A stretch of DNA of 64,000 nucleotides from Enterobacter sp. RHBSTW-00175. Lineage in GTDB: Bacteria > Pseudomonadota > Gammaproteobacteria > Enterobacterales > Enterobacteriaceae. The notes beneath the pieces are model-generated. The model worked only from the letters and a program-made list of their open reading frames with translations, was not told the DNA's origin and did not search any database. Each line of letters opens with the position of its first letter. Within the stretch, counting starts at the first letter, position 1. The translations under genes and the position numbers were made by a program. Positions 18,213 to 28,665 of the stretch are shown piece after piece. The DNA lies in the NCBI RefSeq assembly GCF_013927005.1, contig NZ_CP055930.1:2852001-2916000 (forward strand). Reading direction: 5' to 3'.

Positions 18213-19734
18213 GGCTTACCACCCGTGGCTGGCGATCCAGGATACGTGTATTGCGCGCGGCTTCTTCTCCAAGCCAGGTGGTTTGGGTGCGCGACCCTTC
18301 CTCACGGTATTTTTGCAGGTCTGATAATCGCACCATGTATCCGGTCACGCGGACCAAATCGTTACCCGCCACGTTGGCCGTAAACTCGCGCATCCCGGCT
18401 TTAAAGGCCCCCAGACACAGCTGCACTACTGCCTGCGGATTACGTTTTACCGTCTCTTCCAGGGTCAGAATATCGCTGATACCTGAAGGGTAATGCTGGT
18501 GATGTGGAGCAACCGCGAGCAGATGGCTAATCGGATCGGGTTCATCGCCGTACGGCAGGCGTGCGCCTGGCGTTGTCCCGATGTCCGAGCTTATCCCGGA
18601 CTGCGCGTGCAGCAGGGCATGGTGATTCCAGCCATGCTTCACCGGCGTGTTTTCGACAAAAGCGGCGAGCTGCGCGCTGATGCGATAACCCAGCGCGTTG
18701 GCCTGTTCATCTTTACCGTAACGCCCGTCCATCCCGGCTTTTTCACATAGGGTGTTAACCGCCTCAGCAAGGCCATACATGCCAAACATCGGTACAAAAC
18801 GATCGGCATCTATCAGCCCCTCTTTCACCAGGAAGCTATTCTCAAAGAAGCCCGATTTTTCATACAGGAAGTTGCAGCGCGCGTTGATGATGGCGATTTG
18901 CTGCTGGCAGTAGTGCGGAAGCGTGCGGGTGAAGAAATCATCAGGCGAATCGCTCTGTTCAGCAATGGCTTTCAGGTTGAGGCGTACCAGCGTGCTACCA
19001 CCACCCGCCAGCGGCAGAGAATTGTAACAACTGACCACACCATAACGGCCTTTTGTGAAAATTTTATCATTTATCGGGCCGTTAGAAATATGAGGTTTGC
19101 TGCACTCACAAATATTTTTCGCCACCTCAAGCAGCAAATCATCAGGTGTAATTTCGGGATCATAAATGAAGGTTAAATTCGGTGCGACCTGCTTCAGCTC
19201 TGCATCAGCCCGTAAAATTGCCCGCGTAACAGGTGTATCCGCCGGGCCGATGTTTGCGTGCATAAAAGCATCTGGCAGTGTCCTGTCGAGATAGCGCCAG
19301 AAACGTTTTATGCGGCTATCGATTTCTTCTTGTGTTAGAATTCTAACATACGGTTGCAGTAGCGCATCAAGCTGGCCCAGATACACGGGCATGGATGTGA
19401 CTGATGGAACATGGTGGTAAAGGATGGTTAACAGTGAGAGAGCATCATCAAGGTCTTTCGCACCTTCCAGCTCCAGCCATGCTGAACCGTTAGCCAGGAA
19501 TTTTGCGTAATCCGGCAGAACGTAACGGGGTTTGAAAGGCGCATGGCCTTCGAACATGTCGCAGATAAAACCCGCGTCCAGCGCCGCTCTGGCGGCCTGT
19601 GGCAAAGCAGGATAGGGAAGGGCGTTTTCCGCCTCCAGCGCCAGAAAATGACGTTTTTGCTCAGGTGTGAGTACCGGGCTTGTCACAATGTGCTGGCAAC
19701 GTTGTTGCAGGGCGTCAGGGCTGGAGTGGGACAT
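18187..19734 (-). CDS. yjjI: YjjI, glycyl-radical family enzyme of unknown function
   Basis: A 515-residue protein of the DUF3029 branch (E. coli 516). The radical-bearing glycine is in [10 protein letters not shown] (Gly about 465, 50 residues from the end), and a candidate active-site cysteine is in [14 protein letters not shown]. It is shorter than PFL-type enzymes. The start MSHSSPD at 19734 has a good ribosome-binding site (AAAGGAAG). It is divergent from deoC, and the DeoR operator O1 lies inside its coding sequence. Function is anaerobic by family; the substrate is unknown. Confidence 0.92.
   Translation of the reverse strand: MSHSSPDALQQRCQHIVTSPVLTPEQKRHFLALEAENALPYPALPQAARAALDAGFICDMFEGHAPFKPRYVLPDYAKFLANGSAWLELEGAKDLDDALSLLTILYHHVPSVTSMPVYLGQLDALLQPYVRILTQEEIDSRIKRFWRYLDRTLPDAFMHANIGPADTPVTRAILRADAELKQVAPNLTFIYDPEITPDDLLLEVAKNICECSKPHISNGPINDKIFTKGRYGVVSCYNSLPLAGGGSTLVRLNLKAIAEQSDSPDDFFTRTLPHYCQQQIAIINARCNFLYEKSGFFENSFLVKEGLIDADRFVPMFGMYGLAEAVNTLCEKAGMDGRYGKDEQANALGYRISAQLAAFVENTPVKHGWNHHALLHAQSGISSDIGTTPGARLPYGDEPDPISHLLAVAPHHQHYPSGISDILTLEETVKRNPQAVVQLCLGAFKAGMREFTANVAGNDLVRVTGYMVRLSDLQKYREEGSRTQTTWLGEEAARNTRILDRQPRVVSHEQQMRFS
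19333..19348. promoter_or_regulatory. DeoR operator O1 inside yjjI
   Basis: TGTTAGAATTCTAACA is a perfect 16-bp palindrome, the same as the E. coli deoO1 site. It lies within yjjI, 603 bp from the second operator, close to the 599-bp spacing of deoP1 and deoP2 in E. coli, where DeoR loops the DNA between sites. Confidence 0.9.
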
Positions 19735-19849
19735 ATTCACTTCCTTTATTGTTCTGCGATTGATGAGCGGATTGTAGGAAGTCACCCCACGGAGGCTTTT
19801 GATCCGACAGGGGTAATCGCTGCTTTAGTCAGCAGTTTGAGCAAGAAAA

Positions 19850-19951
19850 TTTGAAGTTGATCTCATTACAGCAATGCAAATTTGTACGAAGTTTTCATTA
19901 ACTGTGATGAATGTCGAAGTGTGTATGCGAGTGGATGTTAGAATACTAACA
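19850..19951 (+). promoter_or_regulatory. deoP2 control region: two CRP sites and DeoR operator O2
   Basis: CRP-like sites TTTGA-N6-TCTCA (19850-19865) and TGTGA-N6-TCGAA (19903-19918) have centres 53 bp apart, the same spacing as at E. coli deoP2 (-93.5 and -40.5), where CytR binds between them. The DeoR operator TGTTAGAATACTAACA follows at 19936-19951, 46 bp before the deoC start. Confidence 0.85.
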
Positions 19952-19997
19952 GAGCCGCAAGGTGAAATTTTATACGGCGATGCCGTTGGAGAATGTT

Positions 19998-20777
19998 ATG
20001 ACCGATTTAACTGCAAGCAGCCTGCGTGCGTTGAAACTAATGGACCTGACCACCCTGAACGATGACGACACCAATGAGAAAGTCATCGCTCTGTGCCATC
20101 AGGCGAAAACGCCTGTCGGTAACACCGCAGCCATCTGTATCTACCCGCGCTTTATCCCAATTGCACGTAAGACTCTGAACGAGCAGGGCACCCCGGATGT
20201 GCGTATTGCAACCGTGACTAACTTCCCGCACGGCAACGACGATATCGACATTGCGCTGGCAGAAACCCGTGCGGCGATTGCTTACGGCGCTGATGAAGTT
20301 GACGTGGTGTTCCCATACCGCGCGCTGATCGCGGGCAACGAACAGGTTGGTTTTGACCTGGTGAAAGCCTGTAAAGACGCCTGTGCGGCGGCAAACGTGC
20401 TGCTTAAAGTGATCATCGAAACCGGTGAGCTGAAAGAAGAGCGCCTTATCCGTAAAGCATCTGAGATCGCTATCAAAGCCGGTGCAGATTTCATCAAAAC
20501 CTCTACCGGTAAAGTGCCGGTCAACGCGACCCCGGAAAGCGCGCGCATCATGATGGAAGTCATTCGCGATATGGGCGTGTCCAAAACCGTTGGTTTCAAA
20601 CCTGCGGGCGGCGTGCGTACCGCGGAAGACGCGCAGCAGTTCCTGGCGATTGCCGACGAGCTGTTCGGCGCTGACTGGGCGGATTCCCGTCACTACCGCT
20701 TCGGCGCATCCAGCCTGCTGGCAAGCCTGCTCAAAGCGCTGGGTCACGGCGACGGTAAGAGCGCAAGCAGCTACTAA
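19998..20777 (+). CDS. deoC: Deoxyribose-phosphate aldolase
   Basis: A 259-residue class I aldolase (E. coli 259) that splits 2-deoxyribose-5-phosphate into acetaldehyde and glyceraldehyde-3-phosphate. The Schiff-base lysine is in DFIKTSTGK (about 167) and the second active-site lysine in GFKPAGGV (about 201). The start [15 protein letters not shown] follows GGAGAATGTT; an earlier in-frame ATG at 19962 is not conserved. First gene of the deo operon. Confidence 0.97.
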   Translation: MTDLTASSLRALKLMDLTTLNDDDTNEKVIALCHQAKTPVGNTAAICIYPRFIPIARKTLNEQGTPDVRIATVTNFPHGNDDIDIALAETRAAIAYGADEVDVVFPYRALIAGNEQVGFDLVKACKDACAAANVLLKVIIETGELKEERLIRKASEIAIKAGADFIKTSTGKVPVNATPESARIMMEVIRDMGVSKTVGFKPAGGVRTAEDAQQFLAIADELFGADWADSRHYRFGASSLLASLLKALGHGDGKSASSY

Positions 20778-20788
20778 TTTTTGAATGA

Positions 20789-20812
20789 CCGGGTGGCGCA
20801 TAGCGCTCCCGG
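20789..20812. repeat. REP-like palindrome between deoC and deoA
   Basis: CCGGGTGGCGCATAGCGCTCCCGG forms an imperfect stem-loop in the 54-bp deoC-deoA gap. It may stabilise the upstream deoC mRNA. Confidence 0.6.
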
Positions 20813-20831
20813 CCTACTTCGGGAGGTTACC

Positions 20832-22154
20832 GTGTTTCTCGCACAAGAAATTATTCGTAAAAAACGTGATGGTCACGCATTAAGCGACGAAGAGATCCGC
20901 TTCTTTATCAACGGCATTCGCGATAACACCGTCTCTGAAGGGCAAATTGCTGCTCTGGCGATGACCATCTTTTTCCACGATATGTCGATGCCTGAACGTG
21001 TCTCGTTGACCATGGCGATGCGAGATTCAGGGACCGTTCTGGACTGGAAAAGCCTCAACCTTAATGGCCCTATTGTCGACAAACACTCTACCGGCGGTGT
21101 GGGTGATGTTACCTCACTGATGCTTGGCCCAATGGTTGCGGCCTGCGGTGGTTATATTCCGATGATCTCCGGGCGTGGCCTGGGTCACACCGGCGGCACG
21201 CTGGATAAACTGGAAGCCATTCCGGGCTTCGACATCTTCCCGGATGACAATCGCTTCCGCGAAATTATTAAAGACGTTGGTGTGGCGATTATCGGCCAGA
21301 CCAGCTCTCTTGCACCGGCGGACAAGCGTTTCTACGCCACCCGCGACATTACCGCGACTGTTGACTCCATCCCGCTGATCACCGCTTCGATCCTCGCCAA
21401 AAAACTGGCGGAAGGCCTGGATGCGCTGGTGATGGACGTGAAAGTGGGCAGCGGCGCGTTTATGCCAACCTATGAACTTTCCGCCCAGCTTGCTGAAGCG
21501 ATTGTTGGCGTTTCCAACGGTGCTGGCGTGCGCACCACCGCGCTGCTGACGGACATGAATCAGGTGCTGGCATCCAGCGCAGGTAACGCCGTTGAAGTGC
21601 GCGAAGCTGTGCAGTTCCTGACGGGTGAATACCGTAACCCACGTCTGTTCGACGTCACCATGGCGCTGTGCGTTGAGATGCTTATCTCCGGCAAGCTTGC
21701 CAAAGATGATGCCGAAGCTCGGGCGAAATTGCAGGCTGTGCTGGATAACGGCAAAGCGGCAGAGATCTTCGGTCGTATGGTGGCCGCGCAGAAAGGCCCA
21801 ACCGATTTCGTGGAAAACTACGCGAAATACCTGCCAACGGCGACGCTCAGCAAAGCGGTCTATGCCGATACCGAAGGCTTTATTTCCGCAATGGATACCC
21901 GTGAGCTCGGTATGGCGGTGGTGTCGATGGGTGGCGGTCGTCGTCAGGCATCTGACACGATTGATTACAGCGTTGGCTTTACCGACATGGTTCGTCTGGG
22001 CGACAGCGTCGACGGCCAACGTCCGCTGGCGGTTATCCACGCGAAAGACGAAGCCAGCTGGCAGGATGCGGCGAGAGCGGTGAAAGCGGCAATCACGCTT
22101 GATGATAAAGCACCAGAAAGCACACCGACTGTCTATCGCCGTATCACTGAATAA
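20832..22154 (+). CDS. deoA: Thymidine phosphorylase
   Basis: A 440-residue phosphorylase (E. coli 440) that converts thymidine and phosphate to thymine and deoxyribose-1-phosphate. The family signature around KHSTGGVGD (about 84-92) and [16 protein letters not shown] (about 113-128) is intact. It starts with GTG at 20832 ([11 protein letters not shown]) after GGGAGG; the longer reading from 20781 runs through the REP palindrome and is not used. Confidence 0.97.
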   Translation: MFLAQEIIRKKRDGHALSDEEIRFFINGIRDNTVSEGQIAALAMTIFFHDMSMPERVSLTMAMRDSGTVLDWKSLNLNGPIVDKHSTGGVGDVTSLMLGPMVAACGGYIPMISGRGLGHTGGTLDKLEAIPGFDIFPDDNRFREIIKDVGVAIIGQTSSLAPADKRFYATRDITATVDSIPLITASILAKKLAEGLDALVMDVKVGSGAFMPTYELSAQLAEAIVGVSNGAGVRTTALLTDMNQVLASSAGNAVEVREAVQFLTGEYRNPRLFDVTMALCVEMLISGKLAKDDAEARAKLQAVLDNGKAAEIFGRMVAAQKGPTDFVENYAKYLPTATLSKAVYADTEGFISAMDTRELGMAVVSMGGGRRQASDTIDYSVGFTDMVRLGDSVDGQRPLAVIHAKDEASWQDAARAVKAAITLDDKAPESTPTVYRRITE

Positions 22155-22192
22155 CTGTATACTGATCTGATCGCTATTTTTTGAAGCACTAA

Positions 22193-23431
<1,239 letters not shown>

Positions 23432-23441
23432 GGCACATTGG

Positions 23442-23487
23442 GTGCGGCCTGATGCCCTCACCCCAACCCTCTCCCACAGGGAGAGGG
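23442..23487. repeat. Hairpin repeat between deoB and deoD
   Basis: GTGCGGCCTGATGCCCTCA followed by CCCCAACCCTCTCCC-ACA-GGGAGAGGG. The 9-bp terminal stem is perfect. This is the most complete copy in the window of a repeat family also seen at 5084, 5450, 6822 (reverse), 29908, 29964 and 32024. It sits inside an operon, so it does not act as a full terminator here. Confidence 0.8.
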
Positions 23488-23514
23488 AGAATTTAAAATG
23501 AAAAGGAACTGAAG

Positions 23515-24237
23515 ATGGCAACTCCACACATTAACGCAGAAATGGGCGATTTCGCTGACGTTGTTCTGATGCCAGGCGACCCGCTGCGTGCGAAGCACAT
23601 CGCTGAAACCTTCCTGGAAGATGTGCGTGAAGTGAACAACGTGCGTGGCATGTTGGGCTTCACCGGGACTTACAAAGGCCGCAAGATCTCTGTCATGGGG
23701 CACGGTATGGGTATCCCATCCTGCTCGATCTACACCAAAGAGCTGATCACCGATTTCGGCGTGAAGAAAATCATTCGTGTAGGCTCCTGCGGCGCGGTTC
23801 GTATGGACGTGAAACTGCGTGATATCGTTATCGGCATGGGTGCATGCACCGATTCCAAAGTGAACCGTATGCGTTTCAAAGATCATGACTTTGCTGCGAT
23901 TGCAGACTTCGGCATGGTACGTGACGCGGTTGACGCGGCAAAAGCGCTGGGCGTTGACGCTCGCGTGGGCAACATCTTCTCTGCTGATCTGTTCTATGCA
24001 CCAGACGGCGGTGAAATGTTCGACGTGATGGAAAAATACGGCATCCTGGGCGTGGAAATGGAAGCGGCAGGTATCTACGGCGTAGCGGCTGAGTTTGGTG
24101 CAAAAGCACTGACCATCTGCACCGTGTCTGACCACATCCGTACGCACGAGCAGACGACTGCTGCTGAGCGTCAGACCACCTTCAACGACATGATCAAAAT
24201 CGCGCTGGAATCCGTTCTGCTGGGCGATAAAGAGTAA
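23515..24237 (+). CDS. deoD: Purine nucleoside phosphorylase DeoD-type
   Basis: A 240-residue hexameric-type PNP (E. coli 239) that cleaves purine (deoxy)nucleosides with phosphate. Visible are the phosphate-binding [11 protein letters not shown] (about 20-30), GSCGAV, and the substrate loop [13 protein letters not shown] (about 178-190). Last gene of deoCABD; REP elements follow. Confidence 0.97.
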   Translation: MATPHINAEMGDFADVVLMPGDPLRAKHIAETFLEDVREVNNVRGMLGFTGTYKGRKISVMGHGMGIPSCSIYTKELITDFGVKKIIRVGSCGAVRMDVKLRDIVIGMGACTDSKVNRMRFKDHDFAAIADFGMVRDAVDAAKALGVDARVGNIFSADLFYAPDGGEMFDVMEKYGILGVEMEAAGIYGVAAEFGAKALTICTVSDHIRTHEQTTAAERQTTFNDMIKIALESVLLGDKE

Positions 24238-24246
24238 GACCTGTTG

Positions 24247-24317
24247 TGCCGGGTGGCGGCTTCGCCTGACCCGGCCTACGGTGTTGTAGGCCCGCTAAGC
24301 GTAGCGCCAGCGGGCTT
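24247..24317. repeat. Pair of REP/BIME palindromes after deoD
   Basis: TGCCGGGTGGCGGCTTCGCC...ACCCGGCCTA (24247-24278) and AGGCCCGCTAAGCGTAGCGCC..CGGGCTTTG (24288-24317). They fill the gap between the convergent ends of deoD and lplA, where E. coli carries yjjJ. Confidence 0.75.
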
Positions 24318-24321
24318 TGTT

Positions 24322-25338
24322 TTAGCGAACAGCCCGTGCAATCCACGCCGACAATTCACGCAGTTCTTTTTCCTGTTCCGGGAAATCCACCAACAATGCA
24401 TCGCACTCCTGTTGAAGCACGTCCGGATGATAAAGACAGCCCTGCAAACGTGCCGCCAGCGCTTCTAACGGGGCCGGATTAAGGCTATCGGTAAAGACCT
24501 GTGTCCGGGTGATATGACCTTTATCAACGTCAAAATGCAGCTCTACGCCGCCCCAGGTAAAGCGCTCATCCAGCAGGTGAGAGAACGCCGGTGCCTGCCC
24601 AAAGTTCCACTCCCAACTGCTCTGGCGGGCGAAGGTTTCCGCGAAGTTCGGCAGATCGGGGGTCTTGTCGGGTGAAATCACTTCTGCTTCGACGCCTTCA
24701 CCGTAATGGGCAAAGAACGCCTCGCGGATAGCCTCGCAAATCTGTTCGTGCGTGACGCCAGGCAGCAGCTCAACCAGATTCGCGACGCGGCCGCGTACGG
24801 AAGTGATGCCTTTAGCCTGAAGCTTTTTCTTGTCCGGGTTAAGGTAGTTGGCCAGACGGCTGAGATCGGCGTTGAGCAGCAGTGTGCCGTGATGGAAACC
24901 GCGATCTTTGGTTTCGCGATACGCCGAGCCGGAAACCTTGCGATCGCCTTCCTCTGTACTGACCACCAGATCATTGCGCCCGGACGCTTCAGCCTGAACG
25001 CCAAGCGCGTTCAGGGCATTGAGCACGATGGCCGTGGAGATGGTTTTATCGTACTCCGGTTTACCCGCCATAAAGGTAAAGCAGGTGTTGCCCAGATCGT
25101 GAAACACCGCGCCGCCCCCGCTGCTCCGGCGTGCCAGACGGACGTTATCCTCTTCCATACGCCGAGTGTTGCACTCTTTCCATGGGTTTTGCGCCCGGCC
25201 AATGACCACGGTATCGGCGTTACGCCACAGGAAGAGTACGCGTTGGGTGGCGGGCATCTGGCGGAAGATGCACTCTTCCACCGCGAGGTTAAACCAGGGA
25301 TCGTAAGAGTCAGAGATAAGCAGGCGTAATGTCGTCAT
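24322..25338 (-). CDS. lplA: Lipoate-protein ligase A
   Basis: A 338-residue ligase (E. coli 338) that activates free lipoate with ATP and attaches it to E2 and GcvH lipoyl domains. The BPL/LplA catalytic fold includes [15 protein letters not shown] (about 70-84) and the lysine loop [12 protein letters not shown] (about 129-140). The start [10 protein letters not shown] at 25338 matches E. coli; eight extra upstream codons are not conserved. It is convergent with deoD. Confidence 0.96.
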   Translation of the reverse strand: MTTLRLLISDSYDPWFNLAVEECIFRQMPATQRVLFLWRNADTVVIGRAQNPWKECNTRRMEEDNVRLARRSSGGGAVFHDLGNTCFTFMAGKPEYDKTISTAIVLNALNALGVQAEASGRNDLVVSTEEGDRKVSGSAYRETKDRGFHHGTLLLNADLSRLANYLNPDKKKLQAKGITSVRGRVANLVELLPGVTHEQICEAIREAFFAHYGEGVEAEVISPDKTPDLPNFAETFARQSSWEWNFGQAPAFSHLLDERFTWGGVELHFDVDKGHITRTQVFTDSLNPAPLEALAARLQGCLYHPDVLQQECDALLVDFPEQEKELRELSAWIARAVR

Positions 25339-25377
25339 GGCAAAGTTCCTTTTCCGAATCATCCGCCCACTTTATCA

Positions 25378-26022
25378 CTAATCTTTCTTCTCGCTCTCTT
25401 CGTCTTCAGGAATAGACTTGCTGGCGGTCAACAGGAAGGGGGACTGCTGCCAGCGTGTGCGTTTTCCCTGCAACAGGGTACGCGCCAGCACCACGCCAAT
25501 GGCCAGCGAAAGCAGCAACATCAGGCGCAGAATATTGGTGGTGTTATCCACCTGTTTGGCTTCGGTAGGCAGCGTGTGGGTGTCGAGCGTCAGGCGCAAA
25601 TATCCCAGCGGGCCATTTTTCCCCTGAATAGGTTCGACGATTTGCTGGTTGAAGTAGCCCCCGGCTTTTTTACCGTCCAGCGCCAGCCTGTCGCGCACGT
25701 CGACGTGCTCACCCGCACGGGCGATCAGGTCGCCCTGTTCGTCATAGACTCCGGCATCCAGAATACGGCTGTTCTCCGTAAGCTGGCGTAATACCTGGCT
25801 TATTCGCTTGTCATCCGGCGTTTCAGTACGCATAGATGGTGCAACGTTAAGGGTCACCTGACGCGCCAGCGTGCGGGCCAACTCTTCAAGTTGCGGATTG
25901 CGTTGCCGTTGATGATTCTGGCTAAACCATGATGCCCCTTGCATCAGCGCCACCAGGAGCGCCAGACAGATAAGGACAATCACGGCACGATGAAGCCGGA
26001 ATTTCAGTTTTGCGCGAGCCAT
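25378..26022 (-). CDS. ytjB: Smp (YtjB) membrane protein
   Basis: A 214-residue inner-membrane protein, the same length as E. coli Smp/YtjB. One helix lies near the N-terminus (VIVLICLALLVALMQGAS, about 14-31), a periplasmic domain follows (about 35-160), and a second helix (LMLLLSLAIGVVLARTLL) precedes a charged cytosolic tail rich in E and K. Layout resembles a sensory periplasmic domain with no output domain. Function is unknown. Divergent from serB over 117 bp. Confidence 0.88.
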   Translation of the reverse strand: MARAKLKFRLHRAVIVLICLALLVALMQGASWFSQNHQRQRNPQLEELARTLARQVTLNVAPSMRTETPDDKRISQVLRQLTENSRILDAGVYDEQGDLIARAGEHVDVRDRLALDGKKAGGYFNQQIVEPIQGKNGPLGYLRLTLDTHTLPTEAKQVDNTTNILRLMLLLSLAIGVVLARTLLQGKRTRWQQSPFLLTASKSIPEDEESEKKD

Positions 26023-26139
26023 ATTCCACCTGCTGAAAATTTACGGCTTAATGTTGCCAGAAGTGATGGTTACAGGGTAGCCTCATGCGTTATTTTCCCT
26101 CTGGAACCTTCCGGCGCGAACGAAATTACAGGAGCTTCA

Positions 26140-27108
26140 ATGCCGAACATTACCTGGTGCGACCTGCCAACGGATGTCTCTTTATGGCCAGGATTGCCGC
26201 TCTCTTTAAGTGGTGATGAGGTGATGCCTCTGGATTACCACGCCGGTCGTAGCGGCTGGCTGCTGTACGGACGCGGCCTCGATAAGCAGCGCCTGACGCA
26301 ATATCAAACCAAACTGGGTGCTGCGATGGTGATCGTTGCAGCCTGGTGCGTGGAGGATTACCAGGTTATTCGCCTGGCCGGTTCCCTGACGCAGCGCGCC
26401 ACGCGCCTGGCACACGATGCCGGGCTGGACGTGGCCCCGCTGGGCAAAATCCCGCATCTGAAAACGCCTGGTTTACTGGTCATGGATATGGACTCTACCG
26501 CCATCCAGATCGAGTGCATCGACGAAATAGCCAAACTGGCCGGCAGCGGTGAGCTGGTGGCAGAAGTGACGGAACGCGCGATGCGTGGCGAGCTGGACTT
26601 TACCGCAAGCCTCAGACAACGCGTGGCAACCCTGAAAGGGGCCGATGCCAATATTCTACGTCAGGTGCGTGATGAGCTGCCGCTGATGCCTGGGCTGACG
26701 CAATTAGTGCTGAAGATGGAAACGCTGGGCTGGAAAGTGGCAATTGCTTCTGGTGGTTTCACTTTCTTCGCCGATTACCTGCGTGACAAGCTGCGCCTGA
26801 CCACCGTGGTGGCGAACGAGCTGGAGATCATGGACGGTAAACTGACCGGTCATGTGATTGGCGACATTGTGGACGCGCAGTACAAAGCGAACACGCTGAC
26901 CCGTCTGGCTGAAAAATATGAAATTCCTGTCGTACAAACCGTGGCGATTGGTGATGGTGCTAACGATCTGCCGATGATCAAAGCAGCGGGTCTTGGCATT
27001 GCCTACCATGCCAAGCCAAAAGTGAATGAAAAGACGGAAGTGACCATCCGTCATGCTGACCTGATGGGGGTGTTCTGCATTCTCTCTGGCAGCATTAATC
27101 AGAAATAA
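26140..27108 (+). CDS. serB: Phosphoserine phosphatase
   Basis: A 322-residue HAD phosphatase (E. coli 322), the last step of serine synthesis. A regulatory N-terminal half precedes the catalytic domain. HAD motif I is MDMDSTAIQIECIDE (about 115-129), motif II includes VAIASGGFTFF, motif III K in DAQYKAN and motif IV AIGDGANDLPM. The start MPNITWCDLP at 26140 follows AGGAGC; a longer upstream reading overlaps smp. radA follows after 11 bp. Confidence 0.96.
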   Translation: MPNITWCDLPTDVSLWPGLPLSLSGDEVMPLDYHAGRSGWLLYGRGLDKQRLTQYQTKLGAAMVIVAAWCVEDYQVIRLAGSLTQRATRLAHDAGLDVAPLGKIPHLKTPGLLVMDMDSTAIQIECIDEIAKLAGSGELVAEVTERAMRGELDFTASLRQRVATLKGADANILRQVRDELPLMPGLTQLVLKMETLGWKVAIASGGFTFFADYLRDKLRLTTVVANELEIMDGKLTGHVIGDIVDAQYKANTLTRLAEKYEIPVVQTVAIGDGANDLPMIKAAGLGIAYHAKPKVNEKTEVTIRHADLMGVFCILSGSINQK

Positions 27109-27119
27109 CGAGGTAAACC

Positions 27120-28505
27120 GTGGCGAAAGCTCCAAAACGCGCATTTGTCTGTAATGAATGTGGCGCGGATTATCCGCGCTGGCAGGGGCAATGCAGTGCC
27201 TGTCATGCCTGGAACACCATTACCGAAGTGCGTGGTGTGGCGGCTTCGCCGAGCGTGGCCCGCAATGAGCGCCTCAGCGGCTATGCGGGGAATGCCGGTG
27301 TGGCGAAAGTCCAGAAGCTCTCGGACATCAGCCTGGAAGAGTTGCCACGTTTCTCTACCGGATTCAAAGAGTTCGACCGTGTGCTTGGCGGTGGGGTAGT
27401 GCCGGGTAGCGCCATTCTTATCGGCGGTAACCCGGGGGCCGGTAAATCGACGCTGCTGCTGCAAACCCTGTGCAAACTCGCCGAGCAGATGAAAACCCTG
27501 TACGTCACGGGGGAAGAGTCATTGCAGCAGGTGGCGATGCGTGCGCACCGTCTTGGTCTGCCGACCAGCAACCTGAACATGCTCTCGGAAACCAGCATTG
27601 AACAGATTTGCATGATTGCTGAAGAAGAGCAGCCGAAGCTGATGGTTATCGATTCCATCCAGGTGATGCACATGGCGGATATCCAGTCTTCGCCAGGCAG
27701 TGTGGCTCAGGTGCGCGAAACCGCAGCCTATCTGACACGCTTTGCCAAAACGCGCGGCGTGGCGATTGTGATGGTTGGCCACGTAACCAAAGATGGCTCG
27801 CTTGCCGGGCCGAAAGTGCTCGAACACTGTATCGACTGCTCGGTGATGCTCGACGGCGATGCGGACTCCCGTTTCCGTACGCTGCGCAGCCATAAAAACC
27901 GCTTTGGCGCGGTGAATGAGCTGGGCGTCTTTGCCATGACCGAACAGGGGCTGCGTGAAGTCAGTAATCCGTCAGCCATCTTCCTCAGCCGTGGTGATGA
28001 AGTCACCTCCGGCAGTTCGGTGATGGTGCTCTGGGAAGGTACGCGCCCGCTGCTGGTGGAAATCCAGGCGCTGGTGGATGTCTCGATGATGGGCAACCCG
28101 CGGCGTGTGGCGGTTGGCCTGGAGCAGAACCGGTTAGCTATCCTGCTGGCCGTGTTGCACCGTCACGGCGGCCTGCAAATGGCGGATCAGGACGTCTTTG
28201 TTAACGTGGTGGGCGGCGTTAAAGTCACCGAAACCAGTGCTGACCTCGCATTGCTGCTGGCGATGGTGTCCAGCCTGCGCGACAGGCCGCTACCGCAGGA
28301 TCTGGTGGTCTTTGGCGAAGTAGGTCTTGCCGGGGAAATTCGCCCGGTGCCGAGCGGCCAGGAGCGTATCTCTGAGGCGGCCAAACACGGGTTCCGTCGG
28401 GCCATTGTGCCAGCGGCGAACGTGCCGAAAAAAATCCCTGAAGGGATGCAGGTTTTCGGCGTGAAGAAACTCGCAGATGCATTAAGTGTTTTTGACGACT
28501 TATAA
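27120..28505 (+). CDS. radA: RadA, DNA repair branch-migration ATPase
   Basis: A 461-residue RecA-like protein (E. coli 460) that promotes branch migration of recombination intermediates. It starts with GTG. Features in order: C4 zinc finger CNECGADYPRWQGQCSAC (11-28), Walker A GGNPGAGKST (about 102-111), Walker B LMVIDSI, the RadA-specific KNRFG motif (about 259), and a C-terminal Lon-like domain. Cotranscribed with serB. Confidence 0.96.
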   Translation: MAKAPKRAFVCNECGADYPRWQGQCSACHAWNTITEVRGVAASPSVARNERLSGYAGNAGVAKVQKLSDISLEELPRFSTGFKEFDRVLGGGVVPGSAILIGGNPGAGKSTLLLQTLCKLAEQMKTLYVTGEESLQQVAMRAHRLGLPTSNLNMLSETSIEQICMIAEEEQPKLMVIDSIQVMHMADIQSSPGSVAQVRETAAYLTRFAKTRGVAIVMVGHVTKDGSLAGPKVLEHCIDCSVMLDGDADSRFRTLRSHKNRFGAVNELGVFAMTEQGLREVSNPSAIFLSRGDEVTSGSSVMVLWEGTRPLLVEIQALVDVSMMGNPRRVAVGLEQNRLAILLAVLHRHGGLQMADQDVFVNVVGGVKVTETSADLALLLAMVSSLRDRPLPQDLVVFGEVGLAGEIRPVPSGQERISEAAKHGFRRAIVPAANVPKKIPEGMQVFGVKKLADALSVFDDL

Positions 28506-28506
28506 T

Positions 28507-28631
28507 TATACCCGTCATACTTCAAGTTGCATGTGCGTTGGCTGCGTTCGCTTACCCCGGTCACTTACCTTTAGTAAGCTCCGGGGATGCGCTTCCTTGC
28601 CGCCTTCCTGCAACTCGAATTATTTAGGGTA
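28507..28631. repeat. ERIC element
   Basis: A 125-bp imperfect palindrome starting TATACCCGTCATACTTCAAG and ending GAATTATTTAGGGTA, with a centre (CCCCGGTCACTTAC...GTAAGCTCCGGGG) that matches the ERIC/IRU consensus targeted by standard ERIC primers. It fills the radA-nadR gap and would be transcribed if the two genes share a message. Confidence 0.85.
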
Positions 28632-28665
28632 TGTGTATTCGATGTTGCAGGAGGCACCGTAATTA

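Noticed and set aside
24238..24321. Remnant of yjjJ between deoD and lplA
   Set aside because: Only REP palindromes fill this 84-bp gap; no trace of a yjjJ coding sequence is visible.
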